DNA from: Rallus limicola | Lineage: Eukaryota > Chordata > Aves > Gruiformes > Rallidae | Length of the DNA: 64,000 bases | Reading direction: 5' to 3' | Assembly: GCA_022605955.1 (NCBI GenBank) | Contig: JAKCOZ010000015.1 | Coordinates: 3,787,287 to 3,851,286, forward strand | Part shown: positions 1-10,775 of the stretch, piece by piece | Layout of the letters: the number at the start of each line of letters is the position of its first letter | How positions within the stretch are numbered: position 1 is the first letter of the stretch | Position numbers and translations under genes: made by a program | The notes under the pieces: generated by a model | The model's database searches: none | What the model was told of the DNA's origin: nothing | What the model saw: the letters and a program-made list of their open reading frames with translations, nothing else

Positions 1-1094
1 CTAAAAGAGTAGCACAAATTTACAAATGACAGAAGCACCAATCTGACACTATTCTTTTGAAAAGGTGACTTTACATCTTCACAACTCAGTGGCAGCTATA
101 TGCACTGTAGCCCTTGAAAAGTCAGTGCTGTCCATGTACCTGTACATCAGAATGTATCAGGAAGGAGAGGCAATAGGGTAATGGAAAAGTTGCATCAACA
201 CACCTAAGTTTCAAGAGAAGCTCAAGAGATTAGAGAGGTGCTTCTGGAAAACGTAAGGTTGGCACTTGTAGAAGGGCAAAAAGTTCTGTGGAACAGGATG
301 TGCAACCATTCCATTGCCTTTGGCTTAGCTGCAGGGGTTTGCCTTTAAAAAGGGAGTGGGGGGAAATCTGTGGCTCTTGAAAGACAGCATTAGATCTTCT
401 TTCTTACCCTTCATTTCTAAATCCTGTGAACCTCTGATTTTTTATTTCCTGGGCTATAACTATAAGCTGCCTGAATTGCTGGTTTTCAATCCAGTCCTGT
501 CACAAAATCTGATAGACAAAATACCCTTTTCTTAGTACAGTTGGCACCAGGTTGAAAACACTGAAGCCTGAAGTCCTTCCCTGTATGCTTTGAGCTGGTG
601 TTCCTTGGGTAATGTCACTGCAAGCTTTCCAAACTTTACTGCATCACATTGCCTCACTGTCCTGAGGATTCATGTATGTGGTCCATTTGTAGTGACATTC
701 CCTGAGCAGGTCATCATCTGAGGAGAATGAAACCACAACCTCTGATTTAAACCCAAAAGGTTTCATTTGATCCAAAGACCAGATCATTTAGTAATGGACT
801 CATTTACCTGTACAGAGCCTGACTTCACTGTCTTTCACAGAACTTCTAATGTCAGTTCAATGGAAAGATTTGTCTATCAGTAACTGGAGTGATGCTGTCA
901 GTTCTTTACATACATGCCTTGGAATCATAAGCCAGGTATCAACAGCCAAGTATCAACCAGTCATGCTGGTCTGTGTGGATTTTCTACACCCCATTCTTGT
1001 CTCATCCATCTCTAACTGGGTCAATGTGGGAAATATTGCTTCTTTTTGGAGGGGGGGAGAAAAACCCCAGCTCTCCACAGACAGCTCAGTTGCC
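1..1094. other. unique non-coding sequence
   Basis: No gene, recognisable repeat or RNA gene is visible. Open frames here are under 90 codons and overlap on both strands, as expected by chance. The segment ends at a perfect inverted repeat. Confidence 0.6.
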
Positions 1095-1193
1095 ATATCA
1101 CTTTGCTCACCAGTGTAGAGATGGACATTCTCATTTGCCTTCAACAAAGGCAAATGAGAATGTCCATCTCTACACTGGTGAGCAAAGTGATAT
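1095..1193. repeat. perfect 47-bp inverted repeat with 5-nt spacer
   Basis: Left arm 1095-1141 and right arm 1147-1193 are exact reverse complements over 47 bp, separated only by caaca (1142-1146). Pairing stops abruptly at both outer ends (C at 1094 against T at 1194). A transcript from either strand would fold into a near-perfect hairpin and the DNA could extrude a cruciform. The absence of mismatches implies a recent origin, for example by polymerase template switching, or a fold-back sequencing or assembly artefact. It has no terminal motif or target duplication typical of a transposon. Confidence 0.97.
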
Positions 1194-2162
1194 TCAGGAC
1201 AGTGGATAGATGTGTTATGTTACTGGGCAGTGAAGTGAGGAGACTGCTTTTTACCTCCATGTATTAAGATCCTTGTGGCTGGAGCTGGGAGGAATCAAAC
1301 TGCTCTAGGCAGAGCAAATATGCTTTCACATGTCACCATCGTGACACACAGCAGCTCCTAGGCAGATCATCATGTCTGCCTGCTACAGACACATGCAGAC
1401 ATGTGTGCAGTCATACAGCCCTACACAAACATCATGACACAGCAAACACTGTCTGCAAAGAGAGCTAAAAAAAGGCTGATAGAGTGATAACAGTATCCAA
1501 ACTTCCTGCTGGGATGTGCCGTGGGTGGCAGAGAAAATCTACTTCTTCTTCCCTTCTGGGAGCAGCTGCCTGCTGGAGAGAACTAGGGAGTGTGTTAGCG
1601 TTGCATTGCAGTTTATTAGCAGAGGAATTCTGGACAAGGATGTTTCTCAATAAACTGCTCAGAGCAGTAAAAGAGCCATTCCTGTGCTGGAAGCAGAGGA
1701 CTTGCTGAACAGCTGCCTTGTTCATGGAGATTTGGTAGAGGAGCAGCTAAGAGATTCTCATTATCTGTGAGAAGAAAAAAGGCATGAAGTTGTGTGCTGG
1801 GTGGTTGTGAGGAACATTAATTGCTCACAGGTATAAGGAATGTTTTCTGGAAAACAGTTCTTCATTATTTTATTTGACTTTGTTGTAGCTTCTGGGAAGA
1901 TGGGAAGGACCATTCAGCTGCTCACTTACCAAGGTGTCTCCAAGCCTGTGCTTGTTGTTACACAGAAATTGATAGCACCCTATGGTATACTTAGGCTACA
2001 GCTGGCTGTGTGCCCAGTTGAACCTCATCTGCCCAGTGTTCACCATTGCCTGACCCCTGCTGTTACCACTTCAGAGAGCTTTCTTCTGACTTGGCTGTAA
2101 TAAGGACATCCTCATTCAAACTAAATCCAGGACCATGTTGACTGAGCAGCAGGTCTTGCTAG
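1194..2162. other. unique non-coding sequence between palindrome and LTR
   Basis: No gene or known repeat recognised. Short overlapping open frames at 1465-1725 on both strands have no recognisable protein features. Confidence 0.55.
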
Positions 2163-2167
2163 CAGGT
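2163..2167. repeat. left target-site duplication of the LTR
   Basis: CAGGT immediately precedes the TGTCG start of the solo LTR and is matched exactly by 3402-3406. Confidence 0.85.
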
Positions 2168-2769
2168 TGTCGCAGTTTGCTGTAGCTGTGCTGCTGAGAT
2201 GGCTTTTGCAAAGCAGCAGTTATAGTGTGTTGTGAGTTCCCAACAGTAAACAAGAGCCAATTCAAGGCCAAAGTTACTTTTGACCAATCCCAGCAGGATT
2301 CATAGCGCCTCTGGGAATCACATATTCAAGGAAAAATACTCCTGGCTGGGGCACTTTGCCACTGGCACGCAGAGTGGGAAGATGTGACCAGCTGCAGCGA
2401 TAGCCAAGGCCAGGCCCAGGAGGAGGGGGGGGGAAGGAATGTGGAAAGAAAGTCTCCCCTGCAGCTCAAGGAGAAGTTCATGGTGAAGTGGGATGTCCCC
2501 TCGCAGCCCATGGATGAGGATGGGGAGCAGAGACATCTACGGCCTGTGAAGAGATTGATCCACGCCTCAGCAGGTTGGCCGGGGGACTTGTGACTCTGTG
2601 GGGAGCCAGGCCGGGGGAGCCCGAGCCCAAGTGTCAGAACCCTATGGAGGGGAGGCCTGCTGAGAGGCCTGTGGTGAGGAGATGACTCCCCGATAGAGAG
2701 GACTCACGCTGCAGAAGTTCATGGATACGATTCTGGCGTGGGTGGGACCCCACGGTGCTTTAAGGGAAG

Positions 2770-2772
<3 letters not shown>

Positions 2773-2817
<45 letters not shown>

Positions 2818-2839
2818 GTCGTGTCCCCCCCCCCCCCCC
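2773..2839 (+). repeat. (GT)21 microsatellite followed by a C15 run, inside the LTR
   Basis: Twenty-one uninterrupted GT dinucleotides occupy 2773-2814. A ten-base spacer then leads into fifteen consecutive C residues (2825-2839). It lies within the solo LTR and should be length-polymorphic. The (GT)n tract can form Z-DNA. It also produces spurious histidine/threonine- or cysteine/valine-rich open frames on both strands. Confidence 0.97.
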
Positions 2840-2879
2840 AGCTGAGACAAAAGACAGCTCGGGCGGAACGGACTGAACC

Positions 2880-3157
2880 CCCCCAGTCCCCATTCCCTGC
2901 TCCTCCTGGTGCTGCGACGGGAGGGAAGAAGGGAGCGAAATTGCTGATTAAAGCTCAGGGTGTGAAGAGGTGAGGGGTGAGGGGGAAGTAGAAGTGTTAA
3001 GATCTGGGGAAGGAAAGCAACTGGTACCCTAGAACCCCACTGCCCATTCCCTGCCCCTCCCCGCGCCATGTTGGGGGGGAAGAAGGGAGTAAAATGGTGA
3101 TGAGGTTTGAGTTTGCTAAGAAGGGGAGGGGTGGGGGGAAGGCGCTGTAAGACCTGG
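2880..3157 (+). repeat. imperfect tandem duplication inside the LTR
   Basis: Two diverged copies of a roughly 125-bp unit lie at about 2880-3007 and 3034-3157, offset by about 150 bp. Both contain a cattccctgc(t/c)cctcc block (2891 and 3045), a 'gaagaaggga' block, a G-rich stretch and a final taaga(t/c)ctgg (ending at 3007 and 3157). The duplication lengthens the part of the LTR upstream of the polyadenylation signal. Confidence 0.75.
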
Positions 3158-3211
3158 CCGCTTCTCACTCTTATCTTGTTCAGGTTCACTGGGTGTATCA
3201 GTCGTAGTTGT

Positions 3212-3217
3212 AATAAA
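3212..3217 (+). promoter_or_regulatory. LTR polyadenylation signal
   Basis: A canonical AATAAA sits about 185 bp before the 3' end of the solo LTR, in the expected orientation for a plus-strand retroviral transcript. It could still terminate transcripts crossing this locus on the plus strand. Confidence 0.55.
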
Positions 3218-3401
3218 TCACTTTCCTTTATTCTGTGCCAAGTCTGTTTTGCCCATTGCACTAACTGGAAAGTGACCCCTCTGGCCTTAGCTCAGGGCCT
3301 GAGCCCCCGAAAACATATTCTCTCCCCTTTTCGGCTGAAGGGGGGAGTGAGCGAGCGGCATGCTGGGCATTTGGCTTCTACCCAGAGCCAAAACTACCAC
3401 A

Positions 3402-3406
3402 CAGGT
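3402..3406. repeat. right target-site duplication of the LTR
   Basis: CAGGT follows the LTR terminus ...CCACA and repeats 2163-2167, marking the 5-bp staggered cut made at integration. Confidence 0.85.
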
Positions 3407-3560
3407 CTTGCCATGTTGTCTATAATCCAGCTGTACATGTAGATGATGGCCTACTACATGACAAAACCAACTTTGGAATAAAAAATAAAAAGCTCTGCTC
3501 ATAAAATTCCACACTTGCATAGGGAAAGTCTAGTGGCATTGGAAAGGTTGGAGGATTGAG

Positions 3561-3654
3561 TCTCTATCACTTTCCTCTGCTTCAGGGCTTCATATCTCTA
3601 ACACTCTCCTCTGCTTCAGCCATGAAGCCCTGAAGCAGAGGAGAGTGACAGAGA
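3561..3654. repeat. nested direct and inverted repeat
   Basis: Copy A (3561-3592) is complementary to copy C (3623-3654) over 32 bp with two mismatches. Between them, copy B (3596-3619) repeats the first 24 bp of A in the same orientation, with differences, and is itself complementary to part of C. The A-B-C' arrangement can fold in alternative ways (A with C or B with C). It shows no transposon terminus or target duplication. Confidence 0.9.
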
Positions 3655-6104
3655 TTCAGTATCAACCAGTGAATGCTGGCTGTGGGTGAGGCTGAGCCAA
3701 GCTCTGACAATTGCTCTCACCATGAGTTTATGGCAGTAGAGTGGGTCAAGAGCACCTTGTGCAAACATTTCCCAGGCAAAATGACCACAAAACAAAAGAG
3801 CCCTCTATAAAGCCTGAGTCCATCAAGGGTTATTGAGCTTCCTATTTCTATGTCATTCCAGTTAACTTTTCAAAGAATTTAAATAGTTATGAAAATAACC
3901 CCAAGATGTTTATCAAGTGTTCCATACACTATGAATATTTTTTAGTAAATTAAACATTTGATAATTTTATGTAGCAAAGTTTATTTACTGAATAGATAGT
4001 GTTCAGCAAATAAAAGCTCAGGTGTGTTTTCAAGTAAAAAAAAAAAAAAAAAGTAGAAAATATTGACAAAAATGTCATGGGTGCTCTCCAGACAAAGAAG
4101 AAATGAGTCTATTTCAAGCCTATGAAAGAAGAAAAGAGTGCTGAAATGTCATTCCAGGAGGACTTCTGTGCCCAAAAGCTTTTATTTTAAATATTTTCCC
4201 AGCTGTACTGATTGGCCTTTTAAAAGATATGGCCTTATTGACATGCTTAGAAATTCACAGCACAACAACTTCCCTGCCACAATATCTTCTCTACATTTCC
4301 AGCAGCATGTTCTGAGTGCATTTGGCTGGAGTGTCTGCATCAGTGCCATGTCCTCGGGGTGGCTGCTGGAGATCTGGAGCCTGGCCCTGCTTGTGCCTGA
4401 GCACTCGAGGGGTCCAGGGGCAGCTCTCCCTGTGCGCTGCGGGTTCACAGCTCTTCCTCGGGCCCTAAGAGCTGCCTCACACACACACACCCCCCCTTCC
4501 TTAGCACTCAGGCTGTCAGGAAAGGGCCAGGTGGCCTCTGTGAGAACGTAACAAAGGGACAGGCTGACTTTTCTGGGGACAGGCTTTCCTCCTCCTGCTC
4601 CCCCCTTCTCATTGTGTGCTATGGCTGAGGATGCTCAGCCCTGCCACAGACATGTGTTTGGATAAACACTGTGTCTGGTGCAAGGCAAGTTGCTGCCTTT
4701 CTGCTCTCAGAATGCCCTGCATGGGAGGACTTGATGTCTTCCTTACGGTGTGGTGGGCCTTTAACAACGTTAACATTTCTTGTGACCCTTAGAGTAAAAC
4801 TTGGTTGATAACCAGATTTCACACAAAGAGATGCTAATTCCCATTTAATTTTCTCCATTTTATTACTAATCATATCACTGCAAAACGTAGTTTACAGCAA
4901 TATAAATAGGATCCATTGCTTGAGGGAATTGTGCAGCTTCTGTCAATTTTTCAGCACCCAAATGTGAAACAGAAGCAATTAAACTCTGAGGGGAAAAAAG
5001 TAACAGTGTGGAACACATCAGAAATCGGGTCATGAATTCACACAGATGGGAAAGCCAGGAAGCAGTGGGAAAGCAGGATTTTGATTGACTCACCGTCAAC
5101 AGTAAATGAGCCATTGGCAGTTTACTGTCAATTTTTTGCCTTTTAATCTGCAAGTTCCAGAGGTGATGGCACTCTCCTCAACCCACTGCCTGGGGATGGG
5201 AGGGGAGAGGAAAATGGGACAGAGAAAGCAGTGGCAGGAGTTTAGGGCAGGACAGGGGATGGGGCAACATCACAGAGGGGGGAAGGAAATGTTAAGTATT
5301 CTCTAAATCTGATGTGGGGAGCTAAAATTAAATAATACCCAGGCAATAGTCATGGGTGTTTAAAAAGTTGCCACCCAAAAGGGAGCATAAGGTCTCTGCA
5401 GATTAAGTAATAATAGTGTTGCAGTAGCAATTGGAGACTATGACCAGATCTAAACCCTGTTGTGGTAATTGCTATACAAATATAGGTAAGGATAGTTCTT
5501 GCTCAAAGAAACCTATAAAGCAGAGGGGAGAGAGGAAGGAGCAGAAGCCTCCCAGCCGAAGGCAGAGGCAATGGGACCCTAACAGCATTATTTCTGAACA
5601 TGCATGGTGCAGACAGGGATCACTCTTTTGTTTCCTTTCATTTGCTTTTGTTTGCTGACTAGACTGAGGGGGAAAAAGAGGTGAGCTGTTCAAATCACCC
5701 CACTCCTCTGCTAGTCCAGTTTTCTCCAGTGGAAATCCAGGACCCATCCACAAGACTGTGGGGCACACCAGGCTACCTCAAACGCTACTAGAAGACCTGT
5801 TTGTCCTTGCTGGCTAGGATGTGCCCATGGCCTGGAGTAAAGTCACTGGGATTTGTGAGATTTTCATACCACCCAAGAAAACATGAGACCTTGGAAACTG
5901 TAGGGTATTTTAGCATGCAGAAGCTCAGTATATATTTTCTTTTCAAGCAGCAGCACAGCACTTCTGAGAATGAAACAATCAGTTATAAAAGTAACCTTGC
6001 AGCAAAGCTTCAAGGGGGAGTTATATATGCTGGCAAATTTTCACTGTTTATTCATTCTAGACATACTTATAGACTAATTCTCCTCTTACTCTGATTTTAT
6101 ATCA
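3655..6104. other. unique non-coding sequence
   Basis: No gene recognised. It contains a run of 17 A residues at 4036-4052 and a short CA/C tract at 4479-4497. The longest open frame (4138-4551, plus) shows no known domain and ends in low-complexity sequence. Confidence 0.55.
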
Positions 6105-6165
6105 ATTATTCGCCATTGATTGAGTGGAGTTAATTTAAATTTACAGCAGTATAAGTGAGGAAAAG
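6105..6165. repeat. ancient amniote palindromic-type repeat relic
   Basis: The block resembles the old dispersed amniote repeat with the pattern ccattgacttcaatggagtta...gatttacaccagtgtaagtgag; here it reads 'cgccattgattgagtggagtta' then 'tttacagcagtataagtgagg'. The match is from memory and by eye, with many substitutions. Confidence 0.4.
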
Positions 6166-9031
6166 CAGCTCGTAATCAGTAGCAAGTTGATTCTGCCACC
6201 TTTACTCACCATGAATAGTACCTTACTCATTGAATAATCCTATAAATTCCTCTTGGGGTTTCTCACAGAATAGGATAGTATGTGATCTGAGTAAGGATGG
6301 CAAATACTTTTCATACTTTTCACATCAATTACTCCACTGGACTGGACTAGGTGATACAGCACCAGATTCTGCAGGCACACCCAAGGTTTCTAGAGAAAAA
6401 TGACCTGTTATTGTGTGGTCTGTAAAAATAGTAGTAAGGCCATACCATGATTTATACCCTTGAGCCAGAGTTGACACACAAAATTTGAACTTAATCTGAA
6501 AATTTCAGGTGTTCAGCTGTGGGTTCTTAATAATTTTCTAATGTGTGTCTTACAGAGACATTTCCTACTTACTTGGTTGTTTGGAGCTTGAACCTTGGAT
6601 TCCTCAGTGGTGGCTCAGCTCTGTATTCTCATTTTAGCACAGCTGTTAAATGAAAACTCACAATTTTGAAAGAGAATATTAATTTTTATGTAGTATGTTA
6701 TACTTGTTTTTTTTCTTACCAAACCAATAGAATCTTGTTATCACTCAGAAGACATAGATAAAGTTATACAATAACCAACCATGTATTTTTTTAATCTTTT
6801 GACACTTATTCATCTTGGAGACAAGCAAAATTAAAAAATCAAATTGTTAAGCAAACAAAACAGAGGCTTGAAATGAAAATCCTTCTGCAGGGTTACCTGT
6901 TGGGGTCTATAGCAGGAGACAGGATCCAGGCCTCTGCAGAGGGATATATCCTCTCTGGTGATCTGACTGTTTTGCCAGTGGATAGGCCTGTGCTTAAAAT
7001 TACACACTGGGTTTTCTTTTCAATTAAAAGGCTCAGGAGAGGAAACAAAGAGTAGAAAGCAGCAGAGGATATATGAAGGACAAGGTGAAGAGATGCACGT
7101 TTCCTTGAGGCTCACAGCCAAGACAGACCCCACAAAGGGGATAGGTTCAGTCCCTGAGACCATGTGCAGGTGTGTCCGTGCCCTTAGTTACAGTTTTGCA
7201 GTACTGAGGGAGCAAGCTCACACTCAGACCTGCTATGCCAGTTTTGATGGAATGATTTGGGTGAGTGATAAAGAGATAGAGAGGGAATCTTCTGTGGTGC
7301 AGATGGGAGGAGTGGTGGATGCGTGTCAGGCAGAAAGCACCCCTGGCCCAGTCTTTGAGGGCAGAAAGCAGCTGCAGATGCTTGACAGGATTTTACAGCC
7401 TCCTCCTGGATCTGGATATTGTGTGACAATCCCAAATCACTTGTCTCTCTACCTGACTGCATGCATTTCCACTTGATGGGTTTTATATTTACATGTCTCC
7501 AGTGGAAGAATGCAAAAGTATGGAAGTGCTCAAATTTTCAGGACATCTAAGTAACCCAGCTTTTCTTTTCTTTTCTTGTTTTTAAAAAAAAAAGGTTAAA
7601 AGTTTGGGATTCACTTTATGACAGCAAGATTACATTTTTTTCATAGGGTGAAAGTCTCTCCATGAAGGATGTTTCAGTTACTGAGATGGCTGCTTATCAA
7701 TGAAACCACTGGAGCCTCATTAGTCTCACTGGTGATACTGATAACCACAAGTACTGGCAATGACATGCAGAGCCAGCCCTAACTCTGTATCAAACCCAGG
7801 TAAGTCCCTGAAAATTGTAGAACAACTTGTGTATGTTGAAGCCAAAGCCCAGGTTTTGTTTGTGTGGACAAGACTGTGGGTGTGATGGACACATATATCC
7901 ATACATGTTGGTGTGGGTTGTGCTGGGTAAGTTGAGAAACTGCAAAGAGGATTTTGTTTGCCTCTGGAAGTAGTGGAACTGCAGTGGGTGCTGAGGACCT
8001 GCTGGGAGCCAGGGATTCCTGGCACTGCTATTGGTCTGCTACATGGTCTACTTGAGCTTTGGCTTCCCAGCAGAGTCAGTCATTGCCTTACCTTCTTAGA
8101 CTGTAAAACTTTCAGAAAAAGGGTTATTCTGAGCCCAGAGGATCCTTGGTATTATTTGAATCTCTAGATGCTTCTGTGATAATAATATTCAAGAGATAGA
8201 AAGCCCACTTTAGATAGATGGTGCCATATGCTTGTAAGAGGAAAGCTATGGAAACACCAGAAGAAACAGGGTAACCTCACTAGGGATACTTTAAAAATTT
8301 TAAGAGGAGAGTTAGGGAACAGCTAACAGGGACAAACAATCTAACTCCATTTAAGGTGATATTTATTTAAAAGAAATTTGTGAAAGGGAGTTGTGTTCTG
8401 GTTGTGGGCAATAATGTGAACTGCCCTCTGTGGCCAGTGAATTGCTGGCCTGTGGTCTTGCAGCCAGTGTACACAGGGAAAGGACATAAAGTCAGCAACT
8501 TGCATGATAAGAGCATCCAGAATTCTTTTTTTTACTGTCTTACTGCATTCTGCCTCAGTCAAGAACCAAGTAGATTGACTGAAGCCACAAATAAAAGCAG
8601 GATTATGAATTTTGTAGGGGAGAGCAGTTTGACAGAGACAAAGCAACTTCATCATGCAAAGAAAAGCTGTGCTTCACTAATCAACCACAGGTTTGCTTTC
8701 CTGTCTGCAAAAATGAAGCAAGTGAAAACCAAGTAATGTAATTTAACTTGTATATTCAAAAAAATAAGGCATAGAAAATTGAGAGGTCAACACAAAATGT
8801 GTTACTGTTTTGTACCTTAAAAAGGTTTCTAGAAGCAGGAAGCTGTGGGGCTGTGTGATGTAAACAGTGTTATTCTGTGTTTCTTAGTGAGCTGCAGCCC
8901 AGGTAATCAACAGTGACTCTGAATTTGTAGCAAGCAATGCAGAGTTGAGAAGACCACAGGTAATGATGAATGTTAAAGATTAATGTTAAAGTTGTGTGGC
9001 CAAACAAATAAATAAGTAACCCAGCAGCTGA
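6166..9031. other. unique non-coding sequence
   Basis: AT-rich sequence without a recognisable gene. Open frames up to about 127 codons (7093-7476) have no identifiable domain. An A-run lies at about 7585-7594. Confidence 0.55.
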
Positions 9032-9440
9032 AGAATCATAGAATCCCAGACTGGTCTGGGTTGGAAGGGACCCCAAGGATCACAGAGCTCCAAACCCCCT
9101 GCCACAGGCAGGGACACCAACCTCCAGGCCTGGAGCTACACAAGGTTGCCCAGGGCCCCAGCCAACCTGGCCTGGAACACCCCCAGACACGGGACACCCA
9201 CCCCCTCTCAGGGCAGCCTCTTCCAGCCCCTCACCACTCTCTCTGCAAAGAACTTCCCCCTAAGATCTAATCTAACCCTTCCCTCCTTTAGCTTTAATCC
9301 ATCCCCCTTGTCCTGCCAGTCTCTACCCTTTGAACAAGCTGATTCCCCTCCTGTGTCTCTGCTCCCTTCAGGGACTGGCAGGCTGCAATGAGGTCCCCCC
9401 ACAGCCTTCTCTTCTCCAGGCTGAAGAGATGTTCCAGGGC
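9032..9440 (-). mobile_element. CR1 LINE, 5'-truncated 3' end (young subfamily A)
   Basis: The plus strand begins agaatcatagaatccc and continues through ctggtctgggttggaagggacc, which is the reverse complement of the CR1 3' terminus. The body runs into ccttctcttctccaggctgaagag, near which it is 5'-truncated. It is very similar to the copy at 26322-26695 (roughly 96% by eye). It holds only 3'-proximal sequence and no functional reverse transcriptase. CR1 normally makes no target duplication, and none is seen. Confidence 0.93.
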
Positions 9441-10009
9441 AGGGAATAATTAAGGCTACTACTGCATATTACTGCTGAACCTGTATTATTACAAATTCAA
9501 GTTCCACTGAGTAGGAACTATGTTTTATATAACCAACAGGTTATATACAAACCAGGTACAAACCTGTAGGCTTCAAAACATGAAGCATACCTACTGGTTC
9601 AGGATCAAGAGGATCAAGAGGAGCTAGTAGATTTACTTCACACATGTTGTGTCATAAATACCTATTGCATTTTCTCTGAGCCAAGAAACGGTTTTGGTAG
9701 CCCTACCAGTGCGTTTCTCTCCCAGTTGTATAATCCATTTGGGTTTCCAGCTCAGAAGAAAAGTAACTTCTATATAGCTACAAAAAGATGCTTAGTTTCT
9801 TTATTCAGTTATTTGGCTGGGTGATTCTGCTCCATCCAGAACTTCCATTTTAGGACAATTTACTTATTCTTCCCAATCAGCACTTCAGTCCAGCTCAGAG
9901 GCCTCCTAGATCTTTTCTTTTGTTCAGAACACTTTAGTTCCTCAGAGTTTAAAGTCAACATTTTATGTCTTCCTTTCCTTGACAGAAAACATAGTCACTT
10001 CAGAGCTGA
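9441..10009. other. unique sequence with a small imperfect hairpin
   Basis: No gene is seen. At 9685-9717, gaaacg pairs with cgtttc and tggtag pairs with ctacca around a two-base centre, giving an interrupted stem. Nothing else is recognised. Confidence 0.5.
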
Positions 10010-10410
10010 TTAACATTTTTTCACAGCAATGTTTTCCCATCAGACAATGTGGTTTCACCTAAACTGAAATTTGCAATGAGAAAATGTCAGTTCTGACAGA
10101 AAAAAAAATGGTTTTCCAGCTGGGAGAAACATAACGAAATATTTTGTTTGGGGTTGACATTTCAGCATAAAATGAATTTTTTGTTGTTGTTGTTGTTGTT
10201 TCAAAATGTTGATTCAAAATTAAAAATGCTGTAACAGAATGACATGTTGGATCATTCTGTTTTGATATAAAATGTCTACATCTTACCAGTTATCCTTTCC
10301 CCTAGATTTTTTTTTTTTTTGCTTTCTGTTCAAGTTTGAAATGAAGAATTATTTTGAAATTCCCTGTGGGAGGAAAATTCCATTTCCTCCTCTGCCCTGA
10401 CATTAGGAGA
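10010..10410. repeat. probable ancient A/T-rich interspersed repeat
   Basis: A stretch dominated by alternating aaaatg / ttttg / gaaat motifs (cacagcaatgttttcccatc, gacatttcagcataaaatga, caaaatgttgattcaaaatt, ttgaaattccctgtgggagg) resembles an old dispersed repeat of birds and other reptiles. It contains a (TTG)n run at 10181-10200. Family name unknown; a library search would decide. Confidence 0.4.
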
Positions 10411-10644
10411 TGAGACTGTTCTGAAACTGAAGGAGCAGGTAGGAGAGTCAGGCAGCCTCAGACTTGGTTTGTATGACACAGCTTGGCTGCATATGTTTGG
10501 TATAACTGCTTATACCAACTTCTTCTATAACTTCTTAAGACCCCCCCCAAGGAGTTGGGGTGGATTGTGGGGTTTTCTTGTTTAAAACGATGCAGGATGC
10601 TCGTGCACAGCCCCAGCAATCCTCAAATGCTTCAGAAAATCCTC

Positions 10645-10775
10645 AAATCCAGTTTGTAAATTAGGAATAACACTACTTGCCTGTCTTACATGAGAGGGTT
10701 GTGAGTCTTAATTAATTGGTGCTTACAGAATTCTCTCAGATTCTTGAAAGATGCTGTAGAAATCTAAAATTGTAT
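10645..10775 (+). mobile_element. MIR-type (amniote core-SINE) relic
   Basis: The segment follows the 3' half of an amniote MIR: agtttgtaaattaggaataa (for cagtttgtaaaatggggata), then 'actacttgcctgtcttacat', 'gggttgtgagtcttaattaa', and 'gattcttgaaagatgctgta' for the gagatcc...atgaaaggcgctataga tail. It is heavily diverged, as expected for an element fixed before birds arose. Confidence 0.65.

Larger units (their letters stand above)
2168..3401 (+). mobile_element. solo LTR of an avian endogenous retrovirus (ERVL-like)
   Basis: The segment starts with TGTCGCAG and ends with ACTACCACA, giving TG...CA termini. It is flanked by the perfect 5-bp target duplication CAGGT at 2163-2167 and 3402-3406. 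Its 3' part has features I associate with common avian LTRs: an AATAAA signal at 3212-3217, a following 'cctttattctgtgccaagtc' block, a 'gtctgttttgcccattg' block, and a 'gggggagtgagcgagcggc' stretch before the terminus. No gag, pol or env flanks it, so it is a solo LTR left by LTR-LTR recombination. At 1234 bp it is long, partly because of an internal duplication (2880-3157) and a GT/C microsatellite (2773-2839). The 5-bp duplication favours an ERVL-like family; the exact family name was not checked. Confidence 0.85.

Noticed and set aside
953..1209. Same peptide (NENVHLYTGEQSD) encoded on both strands, reminiscent of a zinc-finger linker
   Set aside because: It is a trivial result of the perfect palindrome, and no Cys/His zinc-binding pattern is present.
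2719..3261. 180-codon minus-strand open frame, the longest in the window
   Set aside because: It runs antisense through the solo LTR and its GT and C tracts; the His-Thr repeat is the microsatellite translated.
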